Assembly (NCBI RefSeq): GCF_018141665.1
Contig: NZ_CP067976.1
Span: forward strand, 248,001-312,000
DNA: 64,000 nucleotides
Direction: 5' to 3'
Source: Wolbachia endosymbiont of Spodoptera picta
GTDB lineage: Bacteria > Pseudomonadota > Alphaproteobacteria > Rickettsiales > Anaplasmataceae
Of the stretch, positions 1 through 9,857 are shown piece by piece (the stretch's first letter is position 1; each line of letters starts with the position of its first letter). The notes under the pieces are model-generated. The model searched no databases. It had not been told where the DNA came from and saw only the letters and a list, made by a program, of their open reading frames with translations. The position numbers and the translations under genes were made by a program.

Positions 1-1
1 G

Positions 2-661
2 TTTTGTGGAATGACCTTATGGACCTATGGGTTGACTATTTGCCCAATAGTAACTGCAACAATTATAGGTTTCTCAATACCATTATTTGTTATGCTTCTT
101 GCAATTCCTTTTCTGGAAGAAAATATAATTTGGCAAAGATGGGTAGTAGCTGTCATTGGTTTTATTGGTATTGCTATTACTACTAAAGCTTATAGTGAGG
201 ATTTTAATCCTAAAATTCTTATTTTTATTGTATCCGCATTAATCTTCGCTATACTAGATGTACTTAATAAGAAGCTTGTAATGAAGGAGACAATAATAAG
301 TATATTATTTTACTCAGCTCTAACAACAACAATTTTTTCCACTCCATCTTTGTTATTTTATTGGCATATGCCTTCCTTGTTGGAGTTAGTATTACTGCTG
401 ATTTTAGGAATAAGTTCAAACCTAATTCTGTTCTTCATGTTAAAAGCTTTTGCTCTTACTGATGCTACTGCACTTGCACCTTATAGATACACAGAGCTAA
501 TAATTTCTGCAATAGTAGCATACGTTATATTTAATGAATTACCTGATAAAAGTGCTTTATATGGTACTTTGATATTAATACCATCAACCTTATTTATAGC
601 TTATTCGGAAGGTAAGGCAATTAAGAAAAATAATGTAACAACAAAAGTTTATAATTGTTAA
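2..661 (+). CDS. EamA/DMT-family permease, 5' end outside the window
   Basis: The reading frame is open to the first bases of the window, with F-C-G before the first ATG at 11, so the true start lies upstream and the C-terminal ~219 residues are seen. Alternating hydrophobic stretches give about seven membrane segments, and the layout (a second repeat half from about residue 70 onward) is that of drug/metabolite transporters of the EamA type. The charged tail ending K-A-I-K-K-N-N is cytoplasmic in style. It precedes the UDP-glucose dehydrogenase gene by 47 bp on the same strand, and by position it is the outermost member of the eleven-gene cluster. The substrate cannot be told from sequence; a sugar nucleotide or metabolite is an inference from the neighbours. 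Confidence 0.85.
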   Translation, partial: FCGMTLWTYGLTICPIVTATIIGFSIPLFVMLLAIPFLEENIIWQRWVVAVIGFIGIAITTKAYSEDFNPKILIFIVSALIFAILDVLNKKLVMKETIISILFYSALTTTIFSTPSLLFYWHMPSLLELVLLLILGISSNLILFFMLKAFALTDATALAPYRYTELIISAIVAYVIFNELPDKSALYGTLILIPSTLFIAYSEGKAIKKNNVTTKVYNC

Positions 662-708
662 TGGTATTTATTTTAGATGCTAAGCTATATTTTTAAGGTG
701 ATAATAAA

Positions 709-2016
709 ATGCACATAACTATTATAGGAGTAGGGTATGTAGGCTTAGTATCTGGTACAATGTTATCGGAGCAGGGCCATAAAGTTGATTGCATTGACAT
801 AAATACTGAGAAGATTGAACTTTTGAAATCAGGGAAAATTCCCTTATATGAACCTGGATTAGCAGATTATTTAGAGAATAATATAAAGTCACAAAGGATA
901 AGATTTTTTGATTCGTATTCTCAAATAAATCCCAATACAGAAGTAGTATTTGTAACTGTAGATACTCCATCAGACTCCCTAGGAAATGCAAATTTAAAGA
1001 ATGTATATAATGCAGTAAGTGAAGTTTCTGAGAGAGTTAATCAAGATTGCTTAATAGTGATAAAGTCAACTGTTCCTCCTGGTACTGCAGAAAATATACA
1101 TAATTATTTATCTAATAAGGGCTATAACTTTGATTTAGGAGTTAATCCAGAGTTTCTCAAGCAAGGCTCTGCAGTATCAGATTTTTTATACCCAGATAGG
1201 ATAATAATAGGAGTAAAAACTAAGCTAGCTAGGGCAAAACTAGAAGTTATATATAGATCATTTATAGATAAGAATATTCCGTTAATAGTCACTGATACAG
1301 TTACTGCTGAAATGATTAAATATGCTTCTAATGCCTTTCTAGCAACAAAGGTTGCTTTTATCAATGAGATGGCAGGTTTATGTGAGCTATTAGGAGCAGA
1401 CATTGACCTTTTAGCTAACAGTATGGGAATGGACCATAGAATAGGTAAGGAATTTCTCAAAGCTGGTCCAGGATTTGGAGGATCATGTTTTCCTAAGGAT
1501 TTGTCAGCTTTATTAAGGCTTGCTGAAGACTACAATGTTAAGCTACAAATTTTAAATTCAGTTAAAGAATCTAACTATAATCATATAACAAACATTGCTA
1601 AAAAGGTAGAATATGTATTAAATGGAGTCCAAAATAAAAAAATAGCAATATGGGGGCTAACTTTTAAGTCTGGTACTGATGATGTAAGAAATAGCCCAGC
1701 TATAGATATTGCAAAATTGTTAGTGAATAACAAGGCTAAAATTACTGCATATGATCCAATGGGGATGGATAATGCTAGGCAAGTTCTAAAGGATATAGAG
1801 TACGCAGACAATGCTATAGGGGCTGCAAGAGACGCGGAAGCCTTATTATTATTAACGGAGTGGAAAGAATTTAAAAATCAAGATTTTGCAAGTTTAAAGA
1901 GTATTATGGCTGCACCTAATATTTTTGATTTCCGTAATTTATTAGATAGCGAGCTATTACTAAGATATGGTTACCATGTTTATTCCTTGGGTAAAAAATC
2001 TATCTACAAAGTTTAA
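709..2016 (+). CDS. ugd: UDP-glucose 6-dehydrogenase
   Basis: This enzyme oxidises UDP-glucose to UDP-glucuronate with two NAD+ in the cytoplasm. The N-terminal Rossmann motif G-V-G-Y-V-G is at residues 7-12. The catalytic cysteine is in G-G-S-C-F-P-K-D at Cys260, the family's usual position, followed by the C-terminal UDP-binding domain with F-K-S-G-T-D-D-V-R near residue 320. At 435 aa it is full length. A purine-rich AAGGTGATAA lies 5-10 nt before the ATG. It converges on the MFS gene with a 17-bp gap. In this setting it likely supplies UDP-glucuronate, or a derivative made by the epimerase at 12102-13055, to the glycosyltransferase. Confidence in family is very high; the final product is inferred. 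Confidence 0.97.
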   Translation: MHITIIGVGYVGLVSGTMLSEQGHKVDCIDINTEKIELLKSGKIPLYEPGLADYLENNIKSQRIRFFDSYSQINPNTEVVFVTVDTPSDSLGNANLKNVYNAVSEVSERVNQDCLIVIKSTVPPGTAENIHNYLSNKGYNFDLGVNPEFLKQGSAVSDFLYPDRIIIGVKTKLARAKLEVIYRSFIDKNIPLIVTDTVTAEMIKYASNAFLATKVAFINEMAGLCELLGADIDLLANSMGMDHRIGKEFLKAGPGFGGSCFPKDLSALLRLAEDYNVKLQILNSVKESNYNHITNIAKKVEYVLNGVQNKKIAIWGLTFKSGTDDVRNSPAIDIAKLLVNNKAKITAYDPMGMDNARQVLKDIEYADNAIGAARDAEALLLLTEWKEFKNQDFASLKSIMAAPNIFDFRNLLDSELLLRYGYHVYSLGKKSIYKV

Positions 2017-2033
2017 CTGTTGAGAAATTTTTT

Positions 2034-3236
2034 TTACACCGCTTTACTTAGTTTTTTTAGATCTTTGCTTGATAGTATGGAAAAGCAAACGAGTGCAACA
2101 ACAGAGCAAATGGAAAAAAATGAAAACATAATACTGTTACCACAGTGCTTAACAAGTACTCCTAAGAGCACGCATGAAAATATTGAACTTGCAATATACT
2201 GAAATAATCCTGTTAAGCTTACAATTGCACACACATTATTTTGTGGAGCAATTTCTACAGCTATAACACCTGTCAGTACTTGCACTCCAAATATAAAGAA
2301 TCCTGATAAGATTGCACCAAGGTTCATAAGAATTATGTTTTGACCAAAGTTCATTGCAATAAAAGTGAGTGCTATACCCAACATGTAAAGTAATGCCAGC
2401 AAGCTTCTATTTTGAAAGAAGTACATATCACTAATTCTTCCTGTGATTAAAGTTCCAAGGATTCCACCTAAATCATATACGCCTGTTATTAGTGAGGATT
2501 GTACAAGAGAAATTTGTAATTTATCCCTTAAAATTATAGGAAACCAAAAAAAGATTCCCATTTTTATAATATAAGCACAAAAAGTAGCACAACATAGAAA
2601 CCATATGGAACTTGTTACCTTGATACCTATTTGAGATTTCTGCACCTTATAATAGGTAGTAAAGTTGGCACTTTCTTTGTAATATGCTTTTAATATTGTA
2701 TAAATTCCAAAAAGTAAGCATAAGAGACCAGAGTACAAAAATGCACTTTTTGCATCATATATTTTAATTATACTTGGTAATACAATTAAAGTAATACAAG
2801 AACCAAGTTGCTGAGATGAGCTCATAACTCCCCATGATGATGCAATTGAAGAGATGCTAGAGTTTGTAACCATAAACTTGGTAATAGCTGGCCAACCTAA
2901 CCCTTGTGTCCAAGCTAATAATATTAATGTTAACAGTAATAAAGTTAGATTATTATATGATGAAGTTATACCAATGGTTAATAATCCAGTTGCAATATTG
3001 CATAGCCCAAACATAAATAATGGATTATTTTTGGAGTCCATGATTATTCCATTAACAAATTTTGATACTCCATAAAAAAAAGAAAAGCAGGCAAAAAAAT
3101 AGCTTAATTTTACATGGTCAGTATCTATTAACAGTGGTAGAGCAATTGGTATACTTTGTCTTGATAAATAAAGCAGCATATATCCACAGAAGAATAGTAA
3201 ATATTGAAAGAAGACAAAGTTCACACCTATTCCCAA
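2034..3236 (-). CDS. MFS transporter, organophosphate-antiporter-like
   Basis: A 400-aa protein with about twelve hydrophobic helices. The N-terminal Y-L-S-R-Q-S region and the loop F-F-Y-G-V-S-K-F-V-N-G-I between helices 2 and 3 resemble GlpT/UhpT-type major facilitators. A second A-motif-like loop, G-G-I-L-G-T-L-I-T-G-R-I-S-D, marks the second half. It is the last gene of the leftward operon, 83 bp after the second PLP lyase, and convergent with ugd. A phosphorylated solute is a family-based guess. Full length for the family, no breaks. Confidence 0.88.
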   Translation of the reverse strand: MGIGVNFVFFQYLLFFCGYMLLYLSRQSIPIALPLLIDTDHVKLSYFFACFSFFYGVSKFVNGIIMDSKNNPLFMFGLCNIATGLLTIGITSSYNNLTLLLLTLILLAWTQGLGWPAITKFMVTNSSISSIASSWGVMSSSQQLGSCITLIVLPSIIKIYDAKSAFLYSGLLCLLFGIYTILKAYYKESANFTTYYKVQKSQIGIKVTSSIWFLCCATFCAYIIKMGIFFWFPIILRDKLQISLVQSSLITGVYDLGGILGTLITGRISDMYFFQNRSLLALLYMLGIALTFIAMNFGQNIILMNLGAILSGFFIFGVQVLTGVIAVEIAPQNNVCAIVSLTGLFQYIASSIFSCVLLGVLVKHCGNSIMFSFFSICSVVALVCFSILSSKDLKKLSKAV

Positions 3237-3319
3237 ATAGCTCTATGCAGATGCTAGCATAATACTATATTGGTATAATATTGTTTGACAAGAAGTTTGC
3301 AAACAATTAGTGCAGAAAA

Positions 3320-4363
3320 TTACTTACTTAGTATCTTTCTTATAGCAGATACAGTAGTATTAATATCTTCATAGCTTATATCTCTATGTGTTATAGCTCT
3401 GATTTTACCTTTGATGTTAGCCATTCTAATTCCATAATTTGTCATTAGTACGTTTATTAATTCTTGAGTAGATATACAATTAGTATGTAATGAAAAATAC
3501 GCTATATTAGTTTTATACAGGTCGATATCAATTATAACTTGATCTATAGAGCCTAGGCCTTCTATAAGGTGCTGCATTTTTTTATGATCTTCTTCTAAAG
3601 AATTTACATTATTATGTAGAGCATATAAACATGCAGCTGAAATAATGCCAGCTTGGTGCATACCTCCACCAATTTGAAACTTATAGTACCAAGCTTTTTC
3701 AATAAAATCTTCACTTCCAAGCAATATTGCGCCCATTGGAGCACCTAATCCTTTACTAAAATCAATAAATATCGAATCAAAATAACTTGCATACTCTTTT
3801 GGAGATATTTTAGTATGAGCACAAGCGTTGAACAGTCTTGCTCCATCTAAATGAGTGAATACGTCATTCTCTTTGCAGAGACTTGAGATCTCTTGAATAT
3901 ATTCTAAAGGCCACACAGCTCCACCACCAAAATTTGTCGTTTGTTCGATAGAAACAAGCCCAACTCTCGGAATATTTCTTAAACTAGGACGAGTAATAAA
4001 CTCAACAATTTGTTCTCCAGTAAATATTCCTCTCGTACCTTTGATGGGCAAAGGAGTGGCATGTGCCTGGGCTGCGATCAAGCCAGATTGTACTATGAGT
4101 GGATGTGAAGTTTCATCAAGCAGCAAGTAATCACCAGGTCTTTGAATGTGTACTTTATAAGCAATTACATTGGACATCGTTCCTGAAATCAAAAAGATTC
4201 CTGCAGGTTTACCTAATATTTTACATGCGGTTGCCACTAATTCGTTTACAGTTGGATCTTCACATGCAGCTTCGTTTCCAACTTTTGCTTTAGCCATCGC
4301 TTCCCTCATTTTAGCTGAAGGGTCAGTGTTTGAATCGCTAAAGAAATCTATTTTTATTCTCAT
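3320..4363 (-). CDS. PLP-dependent beta-eliminating lyase / threonine aldolase-like (copy 2)
   Basis: Fold-type I PLP enzyme of the L-threonine aldolase/beta-eliminating lyase family (347 aa). Visible marks are the N-terminal F-F-S-D-S-N-T-D-P (family R-S-D-T-x-T-x-P), G-N-E-A-A-C-E-D-P-T, the PLP-holding H-L-D-G-A-R, and the Schiff-base lysine in D-F-S-K-G-L-G-A-P. It overlaps the next lyase gene by 4 bp (ATGA), so translation is probably coupled. It differs from its neighbour in the first motif (S-D-S-N rather than R-S-D-T-T), which may mean a different amino-acid substrate. Whether it makes glycine from threonine or acts on a sugar-linked amino acid is not visible. Confidence 0.88.
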   Translation of the reverse strand: MRIKIDFFSDSNTDPSAKMREAMAKAKVGNEAACEDPTVNELVATACKILGKPAGIFLISGTMSNVIAYKVHIQRPGDYLLLDETSHPLIVQSGLIAAQAHATPLPIKGTRGIFTGEQIVEFITRPSLRNIPRVGLVSIEQTTNFGGGAVWPLEYIQEISSLCKENDVFTHLDGARLFNACAHTKISPKEYASYFDSIFIDFSKGLGAPMGAILLGSEDFIEKAWYYKFQIGGGMHQAGIISAACLYALHNNVNSLEEDHKKMQHLIEGLGSIDQVIIDIDLYKTNIAYFSLHTNCISTQELINVLMTNYGIRMANIKGKIRAITHRDISYEDINTTVSAIRKILSK

Positions 4364-5424
4364 ATTAAATTTAACACAACCTCCTTTATAATTTCAGCAG
4401 CTTTCATGATTTCTGTTTCCTTTGTGCCAAGATGGGTAACTGCTCTTATATGAGACTCGAGCCAAGGAAAAAGCAATAAACCATAAGCTTGGCACTTACT
4501 CAAGAAAACCTCATTAGTTACATTTAGTGCTTTTATACTGAAGCTTACTATATTAGTTTCTGGATAAGGTAGTACCAGTTTTATGTGTGGAATTTCTTTA
4601 ATCTTATCTGCAAACAATTTAGCGAGCTTATTATCTTCTTTAAGCCTAGAGATATTATTCTGTAGTACGTATTTTGCTGCATTAGCACAATACCCTATCT
4701 GATGATAACCACTACCTAGCCAAACCTGTAGCTTTTTAGCCCTTTCAATTATCTCTCTTTTACCCATAAGCATTGAACCAAAAGGAGCGCCAAGTCCTTT
4801 AGTAAAAGAAAAGCTCATTGTATCCACATATTTAGCATAATCTGCTAAAGCAATATTTGTTTCGATATGAGCATTAAATATTCTTGCACCGTCTAAATGA
4901 AGATTTACATTGTGAGCTTTTAAAAAGTGATATAACTCGACTTGTTTTTCAAAGGGATAAATTTTACCATTAAACCCATTTATACTATTTTCTATAGAAA
5001 CAAGACTCACCTGAGCAAAAATTTTATACCTCGGCTTAGAATTAATAGCATATTCTACTTCATCAACATCTAAGATTCCGCTATTATTTCTAATACAGTT
5101 AAATACGATATTATTTACTTTTGCATTGCCTGCGCTATCGAAAAAATTAACGTGGTAATTATAATGAGTTATTAGTTCATCACCAGGACTTGTTTGACTG
5201 GCAATGGCTAATCTATTTGCAAGCATACCGCTGGTTACAAATAATGCTTCTTCTACTTTGAATAATTGTTTGCAATATTCTGATAAGTCATTACAGCTTT
5301 TGTCTTCACCATAAGCAAAATCTCCAACAGTTGCATTACTTATTGCATGTATAACGTTGGAGCCCTGCAGAGTTGTAGTGTCACTTCTCAGATCAATAAT
5401 TTTTTCCATCTTATTTTTTGCCAT
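4360..5424 (-). CDS. PLP-dependent beta-eliminating lyase / threonine aldolase-like (copy 1)
   Basis: Second member of the threonine aldolase family in tandem (354 aa): L-R-S-D-T-T-T near residue 12, A-Y-G-E-D-K-S-C-N, H-L-D-G-A-R, and lysine in S-F-T-K-G-L-G-A-P. Its match to the family consensus (R-S-D-T) is closer than that of the downstream copy. The start at 5424 overlaps the end of the ABC transporter gene by 14 bp. An alternative start is M at codon 6 (M-E-K-I-I-D-L-R-S-D), which is closer to the usual family N terminus. Two diverged paralogues side by side suggest distinct steps or a heteromer rather than simple dosage. Confidence 0.88.
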   Translation of the reverse strand: MAKNKMEKIIDLRSDTTTLQGSNVIHAISNATVGDFAYGEDKSCNDLSEYCKQLFKVEEALFVTSGMLANRLAIASQTSPGDELITHYNYHVNFFDSAGNAKVNNIVFNCIRNNSGILDVDEVEYAINSKPRYKIFAQVSLVSIENSINGFNGKIYPFEKQVELYHFLKAHNVNLHLDGARIFNAHIETNIALADYAKYVDTMSFSFTKGLGAPFGSMLMGKREIIERAKKLQVWLGSGYHQIGYCANAAKYVLQNNISRLKEDNKLAKLFADKIKEIPHIKLVLPYPETNIVSFSIKALNVTNEVFLSKCQAYGLLLFPWLESHIRAVTHLGTKETEIMKAAEIIKEVVLNLI

Positions 5425-7186
5425 TCAAACAACCAATTTGAGCATTCCAAAGTTCCTTGTAAAGACCTTGCTTAGAAACTAATTCAGCATGTTTACCATC
5501 TTGGACAATTTTTCCTTTGTTAAATACTAGAATTCGGTCCATGTGTAAAAGTGTAGAAATACGGTGTGCTATAGTAATCGTAGTTTTATTTTTCATCAAT
5601 TTGAATAAACTCATTTGAATTGTTTTTTCTGTTATAGAATCTAACTGACTAGTTGGTTCATCGAGAAATAATATTGGAGCGTTTTTTAAAAATGCCCTGG
5701 CTATTATTATTCTTTGTCTTTCTCCTCCAGATAGCTTGATGCCTTTTTCTCCGACTGTAGTTCCATATTGATCTGGTAGAGTCATAATGAAATCGTGAAT
5801 ACCAGCCAGCTTTGCAGCTCTCATTATTTCTTCGATAGTAGATTGAAGTCTACCATATATGATGTTTGCTAAAATAGTATCATGAAATAACAATGGGTCT
5901 TGAGGTATTACAGATATTTGTTGCCTCAAAGAACTCTGTGTAACTTCTGATACTATTTGATTATCAATCTGTATATTACCTTTTTTAACATCAAATAGCC
6001 TTAGAATTAAGTTTATAAAAGTAGATTTACCACCTCCAGAATAACCAACTAGACCTACCTTTTCGCAAGGATTAATGGTAACTGAGAAATCTTGAAATAA
6101 TGGCTCCTGACCTTCATAAGAAAAAGAAACATTGTTAAACGTTATTCTTCCACTTAATAAATTTAATTCTTTAGCATTTTCCTTATCTTGAATTTCTGGT
6201 ACAGTAGTCAAGATTGGCAATGCATCTGAAACTTTGCCGAAATGAGTAGAAAATTGGGTAAGATTCCTAGTTAGATGGTTAAGAAACTCTATAATCGATA
6301 TATTAATTCCAAGTACAAGAGCAATATCTCCTATTGCAATTTTGTTCAATTGATAGTCATAAATTAAAAAGTACAAGTTTACTGCTTGGAGTATATCAAA
6401 TGAATAGCCATATATAAACCAAAGACAAAAGTATGCCCATTGTAATTTTCTCTCTGCAATAGTTCTTTTCTTGCATATTTGAAAAAATTTGTGTCTCTCA
6501 TGTGCTTGCTGAGAAAATAGCCTTACTGATATAACATTTAAAATACTATCTGCTATACTAGCTATTACTTGTGAATTTTGTTTAGAGTAATTATCAGCTA
6601 GTTCAGTAAGTACACGAAAGCTGAAAATCGATACTAAAATAAAAATGCTTACCCAAGTGAATGTGGCGATTGCAAATTTTATGTTTACTAATGATAAGGT
6701 ATAAATAGCTAAGACTAATGCTATGCTGTAACCGAAAAAACAATCTATAAGCAATCTTATTAACTCTATCACACTATCCATTAAGTTACTGGCCTTATGT
6801 ACTAAACTTCCGGATAAATTGTTCTGATAATAGGAATGGTCTTGTTGGAGTAGCCTACAAAAAGACATATCAGCTATTTTTTGACGCATTAAGGTAAACA
6901 TTCGAATGTCAACAAAATAGCCATAGAATCTAAAAGCAGTAGTGATAAGTAATGCCATACCAAGATAAGCGCTTACAGGTAATAAAAGATTTTCAATTAC
7001 ATTACCTTCCTGATATTTTACAGCTGTATCTAGAATATTTTTTACTAAATACTTTCTAAAAGACAAATCAACAGCTACCACCAGAGCAACTAAAGACATT
7101 ATAAGTACATTAAGCTTGAATTTAGATACTATATTCAAGATGAACATCAATACACATTTGAAGCTATCAACTCTACTTCTGTTCAT
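5411..7186 (-). CDS. ABC exporter, fused permease and ATPase (MsbA/Atm-type half transporter)
   Basis: 591 aa: six predicted transmembrane helices in the first ~320 residues, then a nucleotide-binding domain. Walker A is G-Y-S-G-G-G-K-S-T near residue 380, the signature L-S-G-G-E-R-Q-R is followed at once by Walker B I-L-F-L-D-E-P-T, and the H-loop is I-A-H-R. Half transporters of this kind act as homodimers in the inner membrane and export lipids, glycolipids or peptides. It directly abuts the PhyH gene (its start at 7186 is one base from that gene's stop), so it belongs to the same transcript. Export of the cluster's product is the natural inference. Confidence 0.94.
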   Translation of the reverse strand: MNRSRVDSFKCVLMFILNIVSKFKLNVLIMSLVALVVAVDLSFRKYLVKNILDTAVKYQEGNVIENLLLPVSAYLGMALLITTAFRFYGYFVDIRMFTLMRQKIADMSFCRLLQQDHSYYQNNLSGSLVHKASNLMDSVIELIRLLIDCFFGYSIALVLAIYTLSLVNIKFAIATFTWVSIFILVSIFSFRVLTELADNYSKQNSQVIASIADSILNVISVRLFSQQAHERHKFFQICKKRTIAERKLQWAYFCLWFIYGYSFDILQAVNLYFLIYDYQLNKIAIGDIALVLGINISIIEFLNHLTRNLTQFSTHFGKVSDALPILTTVPEIQDKENAKELNLLSGRITFNNVSFSYEGQEPLFQDFSVTINPCEKVGLVGYSGGGKSTFINLILRLFDVKKGNIQIDNQIVSEVTQSSLRQQISVIPQDPLLFHDTILANIIYGRLQSTIEEIMRAAKLAGIHDFIMTLPDQYGTTVGEKGIKLSGGERQRIIIARAFLKNAPILFLDEPTSQLDSITEKTIQMSLFKLMKNKTTITIAHRISTLLHMDRILVFNKGKIVQDGKHAELVSKQGLYKELWNAQIGCLNGKK

Positions 7187-8197
7187 TTACAATGCTAGCT
7201 CCACTACGTTGACTTTTTTATTGAGAAATACAAGTAGTGAAAACCATAAATTTTTGTATATTTTTCCTGAGATGTCTCCAGCATCATGTAGTGCTGATGC
7301 TTGATTTAGAATAAGCAGCTTATATAAATCTCGCTTAGCCTCAGTAGTGTCGATCTCAGAAATATTTGTAGTTGTATCTGTAATAAAGGCTAACCAGCTC
7401 TTGATAAGTTCTTCCATGTTTTTTGCTTTTATACTTTCCTGGTAGCCAAACAATGACAAGCATTCTCTCAGTATAGATTCTGTTAACTCACCACAATTGA
7501 GTATACCAAAAACTGAAGGCTGAGGTTTTGGCACATAGGGAAGGTCTTGATCTTTTATAATCCACCTTGTTACATAAGCAAATCTATCTTTAGCATCTGT
7601 ATTCTTATCACTACCATGCCATAACCGTGAATCAAAAACTATCGCATCTCCTGCTGAAATAGGTAGTGACTTAATTTTGTAATTTTCTCGGTTGTTTGAG
7701 TACTGATCAAAAAAATATGGGTACCAAAAATCAACTAAAGGCTGTATTTCCCATTTATGACTGTTTTCTATAATTTGTAGTGCACCTGAAGTTTCACTTA
7801 CATTATTCAAAGCTAACCAAACGGAAAAGTGGTAAGGATCATTGAAACTATAGGAGATGTCTTGGTGAAAGGGAACTGCATCTATTAAATCAGCAGTTTT
7901 ACATATAACATTTGATTTTTTCTGCAGTATCTGACACTGAAGTGACTTTTCAAGGTAATTTTTAATAATTTTATCTAATGCTTGAGATATAATTCTAGTT
8001 ACTTGAGATAACATGCCCCATCTGCCGGTACAGTTTAAGTAGTCAGAAGTTGAAACACTTATTTCTTGGGATAGCTTTGATATCTTATTTGTTATATCAC
8101 TTAAAGACTGAATTATTAGCTCTAAAGGAACCAGATTTTTGATAATAAAAAAACCATTTTTTTGTAATGTTTCCATGTGATTAACATCTGACATCAA
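7187..8197 (-). CDS. Phytanoyl-CoA dioxygenase (PhyH) family protein
   Basis: A 336-aa Fe(II)/2-oxoglutarate oxygenase of the PhyH family. The metal triad can be placed: H-Q-D in V-P-F-H-Q-D-I-S near residue 113 and the distal His in S-R-L-W-H-G-S-D near residue 195, with the 2-oxoglutarate-binding Arg in D-R-F-A-Y-V-T-R-W. It probably hydroxylates a lipid, amino acid or sugar-linked intermediate. Its start overlaps the end of the KWG/methyltransferase gene by 17 bp. An internal Met at codon 8 (M-E-T-L-Q) is an alternative start that would nearly remove the overlap. Confidence 0.9.
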   Translation of the reverse strand: MMSDVNHMETLQKNGFFIIKNLVPLELIIQSLSDITNKISKLSQEISVSTSDYLNCTGRWGMLSQVTRIISQALDKIIKNYLEKSLQCQILQKKSNVICKTADLIDAVPFHQDISYSFNDPYHFSVWLALNNVSETSGALQIIENSHKWEIQPLVDFWYPYFFDQYSNNRENYKIKSLPISAGDAIVFDSRLWHGSDKNTDAKDRFAYVTRWIIKDQDLPYVPKPQPSVFGILNCGELTESILRECLSLFGYQESIKAKNMEELIKSWLAFITDTTTNISEIDTTEAKRDLYKLLILNQASALHDAGDISGKIYKNLWFSLLVFLNKKVNVVELAL

Positions 8198-9857
8198 TAA
8201 CTGATAAGTAATCTGTTAAAGGTAAAACAGCAAAAATTTTGAATCCTTTTACTTGTTTGAGTATTTTTTCCCAATCGTTTAATGTTCTTAGTTTACCTCC
8301 TGTTTCAACCATGACATTAATATCTACAGAGCCTCCAGTTGGAGAGCGGTAATCTAAAATAGTTTCTATCAATAAAATACGAGATATTCCTTTGACCAAT
8401 TTTAAATAAGACAATACTTTATCATCATCATAGTGCTGTAGAAAGCGGCAAAAGACACCTAATTCATAATTTGTAACTGATAGTTCTTCCTGAGTTATAA
8501 GTTTGACTTTTAAATTTTCTACTAACTGTCTTGGTACTTTATGTTCGTTATATAGGCCTATAGAACCTTTATTGTGTATATCAGAATAAGCAAGAAATAA
8601 AGAGTGTACACCAAATAGCAATATATTCTTAGCATCATCTATATTAATTCTAGAATTAAACTCTTTAGTATCAAACCTAGAATATCCTAGCAATGCTTGG
8701 TAAAACGCTATTTTCTTATTTTCTGATGCTTCTCTTTCCTTAAAAGATTCAAATGAAGAGATTGACTTCTGTTTTAGTATATCGGCAATATTTAACCAAT
8801 TCTTTTCAGCGGCAACTCTTGCCCACATCGTTGCTGCTTTTGGCAAAAATGGTATTCCCTTAAAACACTTACCTTTTGATGATAGTTGCCATAAGTCCTT
8901 GTCCTTATCGTAATCAATAAACCCTATTTCCCACAACGCCCTTAACAGCCTTTCTAGATTTGGTACGATAATGTTTAACTTTTTAGATAAAACTGGCGTA
9001 GTTGCAGGTAAAATATTTAACAAATCAAGTTCAATAGCAACGCTTGTTAGGTAAGTTTTCCAAAAGGCTGAAAGTTCTGCAGAAATCCTATGCACTTGAG
9101 ATTCTTTACCTAAATCAAAAATACTAAACTTTACATTTCCGGTAATATCGATTTGTCCTAACACACCTTCAAAAGTTTCAACTTTTGCCATCCCATTATA
9201 AAATGCTTCTACCATTTTAAATCTCTGCTGGTAAACAGGATCACCATTAATATCTATATGAAACCAACCATGTTGATCTTCTGCAATAGAATACCCTTTA
9301 TGAAAAACATTAAGTTTTTTATACCATTTATTATGTACTAACTTTCCATAATGATTAATATGTGTAGCTTTACTATCCTTATAGACTACAGCGATACCAT
9401 CCTTAAAATCTCCAACATAATCATATTCCTCCTGATAAATTCTGTTGCCATTTAAATTAATATGAAAACATTTATCATGTCTTCTAACTACACAAGCATC
9501 TTCCTGATAATTTCCAATCCATTGATAAGACTGTTTGTATACTCTACATCCAGATGGATCAATATGGTAACACCCTGTATCATCTTCTACGGCTGCTCTA
9601 TTAAAGTAGAATCCAAAAGTTTTCAGAAATCTATTATGATAAACTGCTTCTCCTCTTACATTGATATGATAAGCACCTGTCTGATCATAAACCGGTGCAA
9701 GACCGGGCTCATGAAATTTACCAACCTTTATAAACCTATTTTCATATAAAGGATTTCCTAGCAACTCGTGAAAGCTCTCACACGGTGAAATTTTAATAGA
9801 TTTAAAATTATCTTTGATTAATTGATCAAAGGTTTTCTCATGTTGCATGTTTTGCAT
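8181..9857 (-). CDS. KWG-repeat protein fused to an O-methyltransferase-like domain
   Basis: 558 aa in two parts. Residues ~35-250 hold about six repeats of ~39 aa, each with a Y-x-x-R/Y-F core, an aromatic-glycine turn and an H-I-N/D-x-x-G step (WG/KWG beta-repeat style). From ~255 there is a dimerisation winged helix (S-V-A-I-E-L-D-L-L-N-I-L-P) and a C-terminal half that follows class I O-methyltransferases to L-L-I-E-T-I-L-D-Y. The usual glycine-rich SAM loop (D-x-G-G-G-x-G) is not seen: the corresponding strand reads I-L-L-F-G-V-H-S-L-F-L. It may therefore bind SAM weakly or act as a scaffold. It overlaps both neighbours. No signal peptide. Confidence 0.85.
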   Translation of the reverse strand: MQNMQHEKTFDQLIKDNFKSIKISPCESFHELLGNPLYENRFIKVGKFHEPGLAPVYDQTGAYHINVRGEAVYHNRFLKTFGFYFNRAAVEDDTGCYHIDPSGCRVYKQSYQWIGNYQEDACVVRRHDKCFHINLNGNRIYQEEYDYVGDFKDGIAVVYKDSKATHINHYGKLVHNKWYKKLNVFHKGYSIAEDQHGWFHIDINGDPVYQQRFKMVEAFYNGMAKVETFEGVLGQIDITGNVKFSIFDLGKESQVHRISAELSAFWKTYLTSVAIELDLLNILPATTPVLSKKLNIIVPNLERLLRALWEIGFIDYDKDKDLWQLSSKGKCFKGIPFLPKAATMWARVAAEKNWLNIADILKQKSISSFESFKEREASENKKIAFYQALLGYSRFDTKEFNSRINIDDAKNILLFGVHSLFLAYSDIHNKGSIGLYNEHKVPRQLVENLKVKLITQEELSVTNYELGVFCRFLQHYDDDKVLSYLKLVKGISRILLIETILDYRSPTGGSVDINVMVETGGKLRTLNDWEKILKQVKGFKIFAVLPLTDYLSVIDVRC

